A stretch of 6,997 bases of DNA from Candidatus Methylomirabilota bacterium (GCA_016209725.1 JACQVO010000206.1:1-6997); one strand, 5' to 3'. Shown: positions 1-5,953, counted from the first letter of the stretch. Translations and numbers: made by a program. The notes: generated by a model from the sequence alone, not told the origin.

Positions 1-105
1 CGCTCTGCCTCGACCCAGGAGCACTCCCGAGCCCGTCTGGCTGTTCGCGGGAACGACGCCGGCCGGCCCGGGCGGAGGGCGGTCCGTGTGGCTGGGAATA
101 CAAAT

Positions 106-142
106 CCTCGCGGAAGCCACAGCTCGCTCTGCCTCCGCGAGG
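106..142. repeat. Inverted repeat, 9-bp arms
   Basis: CCTCGCGGA at 106-114 is repeated as its exact reverse complement TCCGCGAGG at 134-142, with a 19-base loop. No T-run follows on either strand, so it is not an obvious intrinsic terminator. It lies about 120-160 bases downstream of the rsfS stop. It could be an mRNA 3'-end structure, a protein-binding palindrome or chance in GC-rich DNA. Confidence 0.45.
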
Positions 143-231
143 CTCGGTTCGGCAACCGCGATTCCGGCAGGAAACGTCCGGGGTCGCCGTCTCCCTGTAT
201 CCGCTTCGACGCCTCACCCGGATACGACCTG

Positions 232-254
232 CCCCCCCTTCCCCCGGCCGCCCC
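232..254 (-). other. G-rich run with G-quadruplex potential just after rsfS
   Basis: On the minus strand this reads as runs of 4, 5 and 7 G separated by CGGCC and AA. The run of 7 can be split into two runs of 3, giving four G-tracts, which fits the usual G-quadruplex pattern. It begins 7 bases past the rsfS stop, so it would lie in the 3' untranslated part of the operon mRNA. Function is unknown, and chance in a GC-rich genome is possible. Confidence 0.3.
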
Positions 255-261
255 GGTCAGT

Positions 262-606
262 TCAGCCCACCAACTGTTCCTTGGGCGCATCCGCCCAGAG
301 ACGCTCCAAATCGTAGAATTCACGGGTTTGGTCGGCGAAAATATGAACCACGACATCATGGTAGTCAAGCAAAATCCATTGCGCCTCGCCCACCCCTTCG
401 CGGTGGGACATGCGGACCTCCGCCCTCGAGAGCTGCTCTTCCACCCGCTCCGCGATGGCTCGCACCTGACGCGCCGACGTGGCGCTCGCGATCAGGAAGT
501 GGTCGGTGAACGTGCACAGGCCGCGCAGGTCCAGGATCGCCAGGTAACTGGGTTTCACCGTCGCCGCGGCGTCGGCGGCCAGCTTCACCACCGCAGTCGA
601 GTCTAT
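262..606 (-). CDS. rsfS: Ribosomal silencing factor RsfS (Iojap/YbeB family)
   Basis: RsfS binds ribosomal protein L14 on the 50S subunit and blocks joining of the subunits, damping translation when nutrients are scarce. The 114-residue product fits the family (about 105-120). Visible family features are ILDL near 24-27, the TDHFLIA segment near 34-40, the RQVRAIAERVEE helix near 46-57, WILLDYHDVVVHIF at 77-90 and the C-terminal REFYDLERLW motif at 95-104. I place the start at 606 because a strong Shine-Dalgarno, AAGGAGG, sits exactly 7 bases upstream. This leaves 20 residues before the first core strand, as I recall for the E. coli protein. The codon there is ATA, which is very rare as a start. 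The in-frame alternatives are an ATG at 687 inside a GC-rich hairpin with no Shine-Dalgarno, and tandem GTG codons at 591 and 588, too far from the AAGGAGG. It is the last recognisable gene of the operon in this window, after nadD. Confidence 0.93.
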   Translation of the reverse strand: MDSTAVVKLAADAAATVKPSYLAILDLRGLCTFTDHFLIASATSARQVRAIAERVEEQLSRAEVRMSHREGVGEAQWILLDYHDVVVHIFADQTREFYDLERLWADAPKEQLVG

Positions 607-613
607 GGCTGTT

Positions 614-620
614 CCTCCTT
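614..620 (-). promoter_or_regulatory. Strong Shine-Dalgarno of rsfS, decides the start
   Basis: The minus strand reads AAGGAGG here, a near-complete match to the anti-Shine-Dalgarno, followed by the 7-base spacer AACAGCC and then ATA (604-606). No ATG, GTG or TTG lies at a workable distance in the rsfS frame. This site is the main reason for choosing the ATA start. Confidence 0.75.
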
Positions 621-632
621 CAGGCTCACGCT

Positions 633-724
633 GGCAATCGGGCCTCTGGGCGATTCGGCAATCAGGGGTTCCGGGCTGCCCCGCCATCGGCGGGGTTGCC
701 GGATTGCCCGATCGTCCGATCGCC
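633..724. repeat. Octamer-built palindromic repeat between nadD and rsfS
   Basis: The left part (633-664) reads as four 8-base units: GGCAATCG, GGCCTCTG, GGCGATTC, GGCAATCA. The right part (693-724) reads as four 8-base units in the opposite sense: GGGTTGCC, GGATTGCC, CGATCGTC, CGATCGCC. Between them is a hairpin, CCCCGCC (679-685), ATC loop, GGCGGGG (689-695), which extends to about 674-700 with two weak pairs. The whole is therefore an imperfect palindrome made of period-8 units. It ends at the nadD stop codon. No T-run follows, so read-through into rsfS is expected. Confidence 0.6.
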
Positions 725-1425
725 TAGGCCCGCGGGCGGCCGGGCTTCGCCCGCTGGTAGAGCCGGTTCTTCGCCATGTAGGCCGCCACCGTGTCCGGCA
801 CAAGATGGCGGATGCTCCGCCCTTCCTCGACCAGCTGCCGGATCTCCCGCGATGCGATGTCCAAGGACACCACCTCCACCAGGAGGACCTGTCGGGGGGC
901 CAGCTCCCGTTCCACCCGCTCCGGATCGATATCGGAGATCTTCAAGTACCGGAAGCCCGGGTCCCCCAGGATTTTTCGCTGCTCCGCCGTCAGCAGCCGC
1001 TCCACTTCGTCCAGGCGCCAGCCCGGCCGCGCCGTGACGATGACGCGGGCCAGACTGAGCAGTTCCCGGGCTCGCCGCCATCCCGACATCCCCAGAAAGG
1101 CGTCCACACCCATCACGAAGTAGAGCGTGGAATCCGGTCCGGAGATCTTCTGCAACTCGCGGACCGTCTCGACGGAGTAGGACTTCCCGGGACGCTTGAG
1201 CTCGATGGAGGAGACCGTAAAGTAGGGCGTGAAGACCGTGGCCAGCGAGACCATCTCGTACCGGTGCAGCGCGGAGGCCGCCACCATCTCACCCTTGTGG
1301 GGCGGACGCGCCGCCGGCACGAAGATGATCCGGTCCAGCCCGAAGGCCCAGTAGATCTCCTCTGCCGCCCGCAGGTGGCCGAGGTGAATCGGATCGAATG
1401 TCCCGCCCATGATGCCCAGGCGCAT
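724..1425 (-). CDS. nadD: Nicotinate-nucleotide adenylyltransferase NadD
   Basis: NadD transfers AMP from ATP to nicotinate mononucleotide, forming deamido-NAD in the cytoplasm, a required step of NAD synthesis. The 233-residue protein has the nucleotidyltransferase signature GGTFDPIHLGH at 7-17, the substrate-site segment VPAARPPHK at 36-44, YFVMGVDAFLGMSGW at 102-116 (family F-x-x-G-x-D ... W), and the C-terminal ATP-binding S-x-x-I-R motif as SREIR at 192-196. It ends with the usual tail DTVAAYMAKNRLY (211-223). The ATG at 1425 places the signature at the expected distance from the N-terminus. It follows the proA stop by 23 bases, with only a weak GGGA as ribosome-binding site. A longer open frame continues upstream of this ATG but is a shadow of proA. 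The gene appears complete. Confidence 0.96.
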   Translation of the reverse strand: MRLGIMGGTFDPIHLGHLRAAEEIYWAFGLDRIIFVPAARPPHKGEMVAASALHRYEMVSLATVFTPYFTVSSIELKRPGKSYSVETVRELQKISGPDSTLYFVMGVDAFLGMSGWRRARELLSLARVIVTARPGWRLDEVERLLTAEQRKILGDPGFRYLKISDIDPERVERELAPRQVLLVEVVSLDIASREIRQLVEEGRSIRHLVPDTVAAYMAKNRLYQRAKPGRPRA

Positions 1426-1448
1426 GCTGTTCCCAGGGGTCGGGGCGG

Positions 1449-2711
1449 CTATCGCCGCGAGTCGCGGACCTGGCCGTCGCCCAGGACGATGAACTTCTGG
1501 CAGGTCAGCTCGGTGAGGCCCATGGGGCCCCGGGCGTGCAGCTTCTGCGTGCTGATCCCCATCTCGGCGCCCATGCCGAACTCCCCGCCGTCCGTGAAGC
1601 GGGTCGAGGCATTCACGAAGACGGCGCCGGCATCCACCTCGCGCAGGAAGCGCATGGCGCGCCCGTGATCCGACGTCACGATGGCCTCCGCCAGGCCGGA
1701 CCCATGGCGGGCGATGTGGGCCACGGCCTCGTCGAAGGACGCCACCACCCGGATGGACAGCACGAGGTCGAGATACTCCGTGTCCCAGTCCGCCTCGGTG
1801 GCGGGCCGCACCCCCGGCACCACGGCGCACGTCCCGGGGCAGCCCCGCACCTCCACGCCGGTCCGGTTCAGACGGGCCACGCAGGCCGGCAGGAAGGCCT
1901 CGGCCACCCCGGCGTGGACCAGGAGCGTCTCCATGGCGTTGCAGACCCCGGGACGCTCCACCTTGGCGTTGTAGGCGATCTCCGCTGCCATGGCCAGATC
2001 GGCGCCCGCGTCCACGTAGGTGTGGCAGACGCCCTTGTCGTGGGCGATCACGGGGATGCGGGATCCCTCGCGGATCATCCGGATCAGCTCCTCCCCGCCG
2101 CGCGGGATGATCAGGTCGATCAGCTCGGAGAGGGTCAGCATCTCCTTCACCACGGCCCGGTCGGGCGTGGGCACCACCGCCAGGCAGGCCGCCGGCAGCC
2201 CCACCGAGGCCACAGCCCCCGCCAGCATGCCGCCGATGGCGGCATTGGTGCAGAGCGCCTCCCGCCCCCCGCGCAGGATGACCGCGTTCCCCGATTTCAG
2301 GCAGAGGCCGGCGGCGTCGGCCGTCACATTCGGCCGCGACTCGTAGATGATCCCGATCACGCCCAGCGGGACCCGCATCCGCCCGATCTGCAGGCCGTTG
2401 GGACGCCGCCACATGCCCGTCACCTCCCCCACGGGATCCGGCAGATCGGCGATGCGGAGGAGACCTCGCGCCATCCCTTCGAGCCTCGGGGGGGTCAGGG
2501 TCAGCCGATCCACGAAGGCGGGGGGGGTGGACGCCGAACTTGCCGACTCCACATCCTCGGCGTTGGCGGCCAGGATGCGCTCGCGGCCGTCCAGGAGCCC
2601 CGCCGCCATGGCGGCGAGGGCAGCGTTTTTCGTCGCCCCGGTCGCGCCGGCCAGCACGCGGCTCGCCGCGCGTGCGGCCTCGGCCATCGCCCGAATGGCA
2701 AACCCGCTCAT
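1449..2711 (-). CDS. proA: Gamma-glutamyl phosphate reductase ProA
   Basis: ProA reduces gamma-glutamyl phosphate with NADPH to glutamate semialdehyde, the second step of proline synthesis, using the product of the adjacent proB. The product is 420 residues, close to the E. coli length of 417. Visible family features are VPLGVIGIIYESRPNVT at 114-130 (aldehyde-dehydrogenase-fold nucleotide site), IPRGGEELI at 202-210, the catalytic cysteine segment VCNAMETLLV with Cys257, and the C-terminal block GEFGMGAEMGISTQKLHARG at 376-395 followed by GPMGLTELT. I chose the ATG at 2711 because it gives the usual N-terminus and has GAGG 8 bases upstream. A TTG at 2759 would add 16 residues with no homology I recognise. 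An 8-C run (plus-strand G, 2520-2527) encodes Thr-Pro-Pro at 62-64. Confidence 0.96.
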   Translation of the reverse strand: MSGFAIRAMAEAARAASRVLAGATGATKNAALAAMAAGLLDGRERILAANAEDVESASSASTPPAFVDRLTLTPPRLEGMARGLLRIADLPDPVGEVTGMWRRPNGLQIGRMRVPLGVIGIIYESRPNVTADAAGLCLKSGNAVILRGGREALCTNAAIGGMLAGAVASVGLPAACLAVVPTPDRAVVKEMLTLSELIDLIIPRGGEELIRMIREGSRIPVIAHDKGVCHTYVDAGADLAMAAEIAYNAKVERPGVCNAMETLLVHAGVAEAFLPACVARLNRTGVEVRGCPGTCAVVPGVRPATEADWDTEYLDLVLSIRVVASFDEAVAHIARHGSGLAEAIVTSDHGRAMRFLREVDAGAVFVNASTRFTDGGEFGMGAEMGISTQKLHARGPMGLTELTCQKFIVLGDGQVRDSRR

Positions 2712-2794
2712 CCTGCAGCCCTCGACGATGATCTCATTGCTCCCGGACGCCGCCCCCAAGGCCTGTGGACACGTGAAGGCTCAAAGGAGTCGAT

Positions 2795-2864
2795 TGGTCA
2801 TCGGAAACTGGAAATTGGAAAATGGTCATTGGTCATTGGTCATTGGCCATTTGTCATTGGTCAT
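2795..2864. repeat. Heptanucleotide tandem array between proB and proA
   Basis: Ten consecutive 7-base units run in phase: TGGTCAT, CGGAAAC, TGGAAAT, TGGAAAA, TGGTCAT three times, TGGCCAT, TTGTCAT, TGGTCAT. The consensus is close to TGGTCAT, read ATGACCA on the minus strand. The tract is AT-rich compared with the neighbouring genes. It runs into the 3' end of proB: the stop codon (2854-2856) and the last codons lie inside or next to repeat units. It resembles the short tandemly repeated heptamers known from cyanobacteria in form, not in sequence. Confidence 0.8.
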
Positions 2865-4026
2865 TGTCCTGACCCGTCATGATCACCAGGTTGTCCCGGT
2901 GCACGACCTCGTCATACGGCTTGTGGCCGAGCGCGCCCGCGATCTCGTGGGACTTGAGGCCCTTGATCTTCTCCACCTCGTCCCGGCTGTAGTTGGCGAG
3001 GCCCCGGGCGAACTCCCGATCCTCGGGGTCCATCAGGCTGACCACATCGCCGGCACGGAAACTCCGCCGGGTCGTGCGCACACCCGAGGGGAGGAGGCTC
3101 TTCCCGCCGGCCACCAGGGCATGGCGCGCCCCCGCGTCCACCGCAATCCCCCCGCGGGGCTGACTGGCAAAGGCCAGCCAGCGCTTCCGGCTCCGCATCC
3201 GGCTGCGGGACGGGACGAAGAACGTCCCCGCGTCCGCCCCCTGCAGAACGGCGTCCAGCACCCCCGGCTGGAGCCCGCTGGCCACCACCGTGGGAATGCC
3301 CGCCAGGGTGGCCCGCCGGGCCGCCAGCACCTTGGAACTCATCCCGCCGATGCCGGCGACGCTGCCGGCCTCCTCGGCGCAGAAGGACGTCACGGCATCC
3401 TGCGGGCGCACGAGCGGGATGAGCCGGGCGGACGGATCGCGCCGCGGGTCTGCCGTGAACAACCCCTCGGTGTCGGTGAGCATCACCAGGAGGTCGGCCT
3501 CGGCCAGGTTGGCCACCAGCGCCGAGAGGGTGTCATTATCCCCGAACTGGATCTCCCGGACGGCCACCGTGTCGTTCTCGTTGACGATGGGGACGATCCC
3601 GAGCCGCAGCAGCGTGAAAAGCGTGTTCCGGGCGTTGAGATACCGCCCGCGATGGCGCAGGTCCTCCTGCGTGAGCAGGATCTGGGCGACGCGCTGTCCG
3701 CAGGGCTGAAACGCCTCCTCGTAGGCGCGCATGAGGTGACTCTGACCCACGGCGGCGGCGGCCTGCTTGAGCGGCAGGTCGCGGGGGCGTTCCGTGAGCC
3801 CCAGCGCCTCCATCCCCGCCAGGATGGCCCCCGAGGAGACCAGGATCACCTCCAGGCCCCGCCCCCGGAGCCCGGCGAGGGCCGTGGCCAGCCCGCCGAT
3901 CATCGGCCGGTCGAGGCTGACCCCCCCGCGGGAGAGTACGGCCGACCCCACCTTCACGACCACGCGCTTCGGGTGCGCCAGCCACTCCTGGCGATCAGCG
4001 GGAGGCGATGCTTTGCGCGAGGTCAT
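2854..4026 (-). CDS. proB: Glutamate 5-kinase ProB with PUA domain
   Basis: ProB phosphorylates glutamate with ATP to gamma-glutamyl phosphate, the first and usually proline-inhibited step of proline synthesis, and passes the labile product to ProA. The 390-residue protein has an amino-acid-kinase domain with VKVGSAVL at 24-31, VSSGA at 63-67, NENDTV at 149-154, FGDND at 161-165, the nucleotide segment TDTEGLFTADP at 184-194 and GIGGMSSK at 225-232 (a variant of the usual G-T-G-G-M-x-T-K). A C-terminal PUA domain follows, about 293-370. The ATG at 4026 overlaps the end of obgE by 32 bases in another frame, suggesting translational coupling. There is no clear Shine-Dalgarno. The N-terminus is some 10-15 residues longer than the shortest relatives. 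The last residues, DNDQ, are encoded by or next to the heptamer array, so the C-terminus has probably been rewritten by the repeat. Confidence 0.96.
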   Translation of the reverse strand: MTSRKASPPADRQEWLAHPKRVVVKVGSAVLSRGGVSLDRPMIGGLATALAGLRGRGLEVILVSSGAILAGMEALGLTERPRDLPLKQAAAAVGQSHLMRAYEEAFQPCGQRVAQILLTQEDLRHRGRYLNARNTLFTLLRLGIVPIVNENDTVAVREIQFGDNDTLSALVANLAEADLLVMLTDTEGLFTADPRRDPSARLIPLVRPQDAVTSFCAEEAGSVAGIGGMSSKVLAARRATLAGIPTVVASGLQPGVLDAVLQGADAGTFFVPSRSRMRSRKRWLAFASQPRGGIAVDAGARHALVAGGKSLLPSGVRTTRRSFRAGDVVSLMDPEDREFARGLANYSRDEVEKIKGLKSHEIAGALGHKPYDEVVHRDNLVIMTGQDNDQ

Positions 4027-5029
4027 GGGATTTTCGCTGCACCGCCCGGAGCATCGCGGCGATCTCCTCCACGAGGGCCGGGATCCCCTCGCCGGTCAGC
4101 GCGGAGATGGGGACGAGACGGATCCCGCGCGAGGCGCACAGGGCGGAGAGCCGCGCGAGTCCTTCGGCGTGGGGGAGATCCACCTTGTTGCCGGCAGCAA
4201 TCCGTGGCAGGCGCAGGAGGGCGCGATCGTAGGCAGCCAGCTCCCCCTCGACCGTCGTGAGGGCCGCCACGGGGTCGCCGCCCGCCTCCGACACGTCCAC
4301 CACCTGCACCAGCAGGCGGGTGCGTTCGACGTGGCGCAGGAATCGAATGCCCAGGCCGGCTCCGCCCGCGGCCCCTTCAATCAGGCCGGGGATATCGGCC
4401 ACCACGAAGCCGCCGAAAGGGGGGATGTCCACGACGCCCAGCTTGGGGGTGAGGGTGGTGAAAGGGTAGGCGGCAATCTTGGGGCGCGCGGCTGAAAAGG
4501 ACGCCAGGAGGGACGACTTGCCTGCGTTGGGCAGGCCCACCAAGCCGACGTCGGCGATCAGCTTGAGCTCGAGGAGGATGGTCCGGACCTCGCCGGGGGT
4601 CCCTGGCTCGGCAATGCGGGGGGCCTGCCGTGTCGAGGTGGCGAAGCGGGCATTGCCCCTGCCGCCCCTGCCGCCCCGGGCCACCCGGGCCCGCTCTCCC
4701 TCCTCCACGAGGTCCGCCAGGACCTCGCCCGTGTCGGCGTCCCGGACCACGGTGCCCAGGGGAACCTTGAGGACGACGTCGTAGCCGGCGGCGCCGTGCT
4801 GATCCTTGCCGCGCCCGTGTTCGCCGCGTTGGCCGCGGTAGAGTTGCTGGTACTTCTGGTCGATCAGGGTCTGGTAGGATCGGCTCGCTTCGATAGAGAT
4901 GCTCCCCCCGTCCCCGCCATCCCCGCCGTTGGGACCGCCGCGCGGCACGTACTTTTCGCGGCGGAAACTCACGCAGCCCCGACCGCCGTCTCCTGCCCGC
5001 ACGACAATGCGGGCGGTGTCAACGAACAT
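3995..5029 (-). CDS. obgE: GTPase ObgE/CgtA, ribosome assembly
   Basis: Obg is an essential GTPase that binds the 50S subunit late in assembly and links growth to (p)ppGpp. The 344-residue protein has the glycine-rich Obg fold at about 1-158 (AGDGGRGCVSFRREKYVPRG at 12-31, then GGPNGGDGGDGG) and a G domain with G1 GLPNAGKS at 165-172, switch YPFTTLTP at 188-195, G3 DIPG at 212-215, G4 NKVD at 281-284 and G5 SAL at 309-311. It ends soon after the G domain, so the optional C-terminal OCT domain is absent, as in many relatives. The ATG at 5029 gives the standard start MFVDTARI. No Shine-Dalgarno is visible, because the 5' flank is taken up by a heptamer palindrome. The last 32 bases overlap proB. 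Its place after rplU and rpmA is the typical arrangement in many bacteria. Confidence 0.97.
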   Translation of the reverse strand: MFVDTARIVVRAGDGGRGCVSFRREKYVPRGGPNGGDGGDGGSISIEASRSYQTLIDQKYQQLYRGQRGEHGRGKDQHGAAGYDVVLKVPLGTVVRDADTGEVLADLVEEGERARVARGGRGGRGNARFATSTRQAPRIAEPGTPGEVRTILLELKLIADVGLVGLPNAGKSSLLASFSAARPKIAAYPFTTLTPKLGVVDIPPFGGFVVADIPGLIEGAAGGAGLGIRFLRHVERTRLLVQVVDVSEAGGDPVAALTTVEGELAAYDRALLRLPRIAAGNKVDLPHAEGLARLSALCASRGIRLVPISALTGEGIPALVEEIAAMLRAVQRKSHDLAQSIASR

Positions 5030-5030
5030 G

Positions 5031-5088
5031 GCGAATTTCGGATTGCGGATTTCGGCTTTTCATTCCGCATTCCACAATCCGCATTCCC
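5031..5088. repeat. Heptamer palindrome between rpmA and obgE
   Basis: The left arm holds period-7 units TTTCGGA, TTGCGGA, TTTCGGC (5036-5056). The right arm holds CATTCCG, CATTCCA, CAATCCG, CATTCCC (5061-5088). The right arm's reverse complement aligns well with the left arm, including an exact CGGATTG/CAATCCG pair, so the tract can fold into one long imperfect hairpin with a loop near CTTTT (5056-5060). It fills almost the whole gap between the rpmA stop (5097) and the obgE start (5029). It therefore covers the place where the obgE ribosome-binding site would be. No T-run follows on the minus strand, so it is not a standard terminator. Confidence 0.7.
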
Positions 5089-5096
5089 CTATGGCC

Positions 5097-5351
5097 TTAG
5101 CCGGCGGGCAGGATGGAGACGAACCGGTTGCCGCCGCGGTGCTCGATGCGGACGACGCCGGGCACTCTGGCGAAGAGGGTGTCGTCGCCGCCGATACCCA
5201 CGTTCTTCCCCGGCTTGAACCTCGTCCCCCGCTGGCGGACGATGATGCTCCCTCCGGTCACCGCCTGACCGGCGAAGGCCTTCATCCCCAGCCGGCGACC
5301 TGCGCTGTCCCGGCCGTTGCGCGAACTGCCCACGCCTTTCTTGTGTGCCAT
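5097..5351 (-). CDS. rpmA: 50S ribosomal protein L27
   Basis: L27 sits near the peptidyl-transferase centre of the large subunit, and its N-terminal tail reaches towards the tRNA ends. The 84-residue product starts MAHKKGVGSSRNGRDS, the family N-terminus, followed by the signature IIVRQRGTRF at 36-45 and VGIGGDDTLFA at 51-61. There is no Firmicutes-type cleaved N-terminal extension. The ATG at 5351 is chosen because it matches the family start and has AGAGGA a few bases upstream. An in-frame ATG at 5375 would add eight residues without homology. It lies 162 bases after rplU, with a palindromic repeat in the gap, and 67 bases before obgE. Confidence 0.97.
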   Translation of the reverse strand: MAHKKGVGSSRNGRDSAGRRLGMKAFAGQAVTGGSIIVRQRGTRFKPGKNVGIGGDDTLFARVPGVVRIEHRGGNRFVSILPAG

Positions 5352-5435
5352 GCTGTCCTCTTCTATTTCTCCCATCCAGGCGCGCCGACGCTACTGTGAC
5401 TGACTCAGTAATGGCTTGCCAGGAAGCCCGCTCGG

Positions 5436-5482
5436 GCTGAGCGTGTCGAAGCCCGGGTTCCGCACTCTTCGACAGGGTGAGC
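5436..5482. repeat. REP-like imperfect palindrome between rplU and rpmA
   Basis: Arms 5436-5451 (GCTGAGCGTGTCGAAG) and 5467-5482 (CTTCGACAGGGTGAGC) pair over 13 of 16 positions, with an exact 8-bp inner stem TGTCGAAG/CTTCGACA and a 15-base loop. The words TTCGACAG and GGTGAGCGG are familiar to me from dispersed intergenic palindromes in many GC-rich bacterial genomes; this is recollection, not a search. It could modulate the relative expression of rplU and the downstream genes. No T-run follows, so termination is not expected. Confidence 0.6.
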
Positions 5483-5513
5483 GGAATTGTAAAGGACTTT
5501 TGGAGTCACCACG

Positions 5514-5825
5514 CTAGACGACGATCTCCGAGATCCGCACCTTGGTCAACTCCTGCCGGTGCCCGGTCTTGCGGCGGTACTTCTTCCGCCGCTTGAACTT
5601 GAACACGTCGATTTTCTCCCCCCGGGTCTGGGCCACGATCTGCGAGATCACCCGGGCGCCGGACAGGGTCGGCTTCCCGACCTTGACCGTGGCTCCGTCC
5701 GAGACCAGGAGAACCCGGTCCAGCTCCACCTGGCTGCCGACATCCCCCGGGATGCGCTCCAGCGCCACGACCGCTCCGGGCTCCACCCGGTATTGTTTTC
5801 CCCCCGATTCAATGATTGCGTACAC
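5514..5825 (-). CDS. rplU: 50S ribosomal protein L21
   Basis: L21 is a large-subunit protein that binds 23S rRNA together with L20. The 103-residue product equals the usual length. It begins MYAIIESGGKQYRV, the family N-terminus, and carries the basic C-terminal signature KFKRRKKYRRKTGHRQ at 76-91 followed by LTKVRISEIV. I chose the GTG at 5825, which gives the canonical MYA start and has AAGGAG five bases upstream. A GTG two codons earlier (5831, giving MPVYA) is possible and has GAGG about 7 bases upstream. It is the first gene of the operon, preceded by a strong promoter (5954-5982) and a promoter-proximal hairpin with a U-run, so its expression is probably set by attenuation or by leader structure. 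Confidence 0.97.
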   Translation of the reverse strand: MYAIIESGGKQYRVEPGAVVALERIPGDVGSQVELDRVLLVSDGATVKVGKPTLSGARVISQIVAQTRGEKIDVFKFKRRKKYRRKTGHRQELTKVRISEIVV

Positions 5826-5880
5826 CGGCACTCCTTCCCCTCAGGCTCGGTACTCAATCACGAAGGTTGAGCAGAGTCGT

Positions 5881-5894
5881 CAATCCGCAATCCG
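5881..5894. repeat. Two tandem CAATCCG heptamers
   Basis: CAATCCG occurs twice in direct tandem, inside the rplU leader. The same heptamer, in both orientations, forms part of the palindrome between rpmA and obgE (5039-5045 and 5075-5081). It is too short alone to be convincing, but the shared unit suggests a common origin. Confidence 0.45.
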
Positions 5895-5916
5895 AAATAG
5901 TACACGTGGTGCCCTG

Positions 5917-5948
5917 AAAAAACGACCCCGCCTCGTGTCGAGACGGGG
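5917..5948 (-). terminator. Promoter-proximal intrinsic terminator or attenuator
   Basis: On the minus strand a 10-bp stem (CCCCGTCTCG with CGAGGCGGGG, one G-U pair) closes over an ACA loop and is followed, after TCG, by six T residues (5922-5917). This is a textbook rho-independent terminator shape. It begins only about 5-6 bases downstream of the -10 box of the rplU promoter, so the transcript would start with this hairpin. It could terminate most transcripts unless relieved, or it could act as a 5' stabilising hairpin. The structure is seen in the sequence; the role is inferred. Confidence 0.75.
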
Positions 5949-5953
5949 AGTCT

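Larger units (their letters stand above)
1..261. other. Gene-poor left edge, no convincing coding sequence
   Basis: I read this stretch on both strands. The minus-strand frames downstream of rsfS are open for part of it but give low-complexity, Arg/Pro-rich translations that match no family I recognise. The plus-strand frames that run through it continue antisense to rsfS and nadD and are shadows. What can be seen is a 9-bp inverted repeat (106-142), an 11-bp direct repeat CGCTCTGCCTC at 1-11 and 125-135, and a C-rich run (G-rich on the minus strand) at 232-254. No T-tract terminator follows rsfS within the window, so the operon may continue beyond the left edge. Confidence 0.5.
5832..5948 (-). 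promoter_or_regulatory. rplU operon leader
   Basis: The untranslated leader between the predicted start of transcription and rplU is about 120 bases. It contains the terminator-like hairpin (5917-5948), two copies of CAATCCG in tandem (5881-5894, GGATTG-type on the mRNA strand), and a small hairpin of CTCAA/TTGAG (5853-5871) just before the Shine-Dalgarno. Leaders of L21 operons are known to be regulatory in Bacillus-type bacteria. I cannot match this one to that family by eye, so a regulatory role is inferred from layout. Confidence 0.5.

Noticed and set aside
1..261. tRNA or other structural RNA at the left edge
   Set aside because: No cloverleaf, anticodon arm or CCA end could be drawn. 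Only one inverted repeat with a 19-base loop is present.
607..687. rsfS start at the ATG at 687
   Set aside because: The ATG lies in a GC-rich hairpin with no Shine-Dalgarno, the added residues show no family similarity, and the strong AAGGAGG lies 67 bases downstream of it.
88..1668. Long plus-strand open frame (526 codons), and similar long plus-strand frames at 1536-2882 and 2347-4260
   Set aside because: They lie antisense to rsfS, nadD, proA, proB and obgE. Their translations are His/Arg/Pro/Gly-rich with no family motif, as expected from the complement of high-GC genes.
724..2412. Extended minus-strand frame that would fuse about 330 residues to the N-terminus of NadD
   Set aside because: The extra part overlaps proA in another frame and is low-complexity. 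The NadD signature begins at the ATG at 1425 at the normal distance.
2712..2759. proA start at TTG 2759
   Set aside because: It would add 16 residues outside the family length. The ATG at 2711 has a GAGG at good spacing.
2795..2864. CRISPR array
   Set aside because: The period is only 7 bases with no spacers, so this is a short tandem repeat.
5352..5375. rpmA start at ATG 5375
   Set aside because: L27 begins MAHKK in the family, and AGAGGA lies directly upstream of the ATG at 5351.
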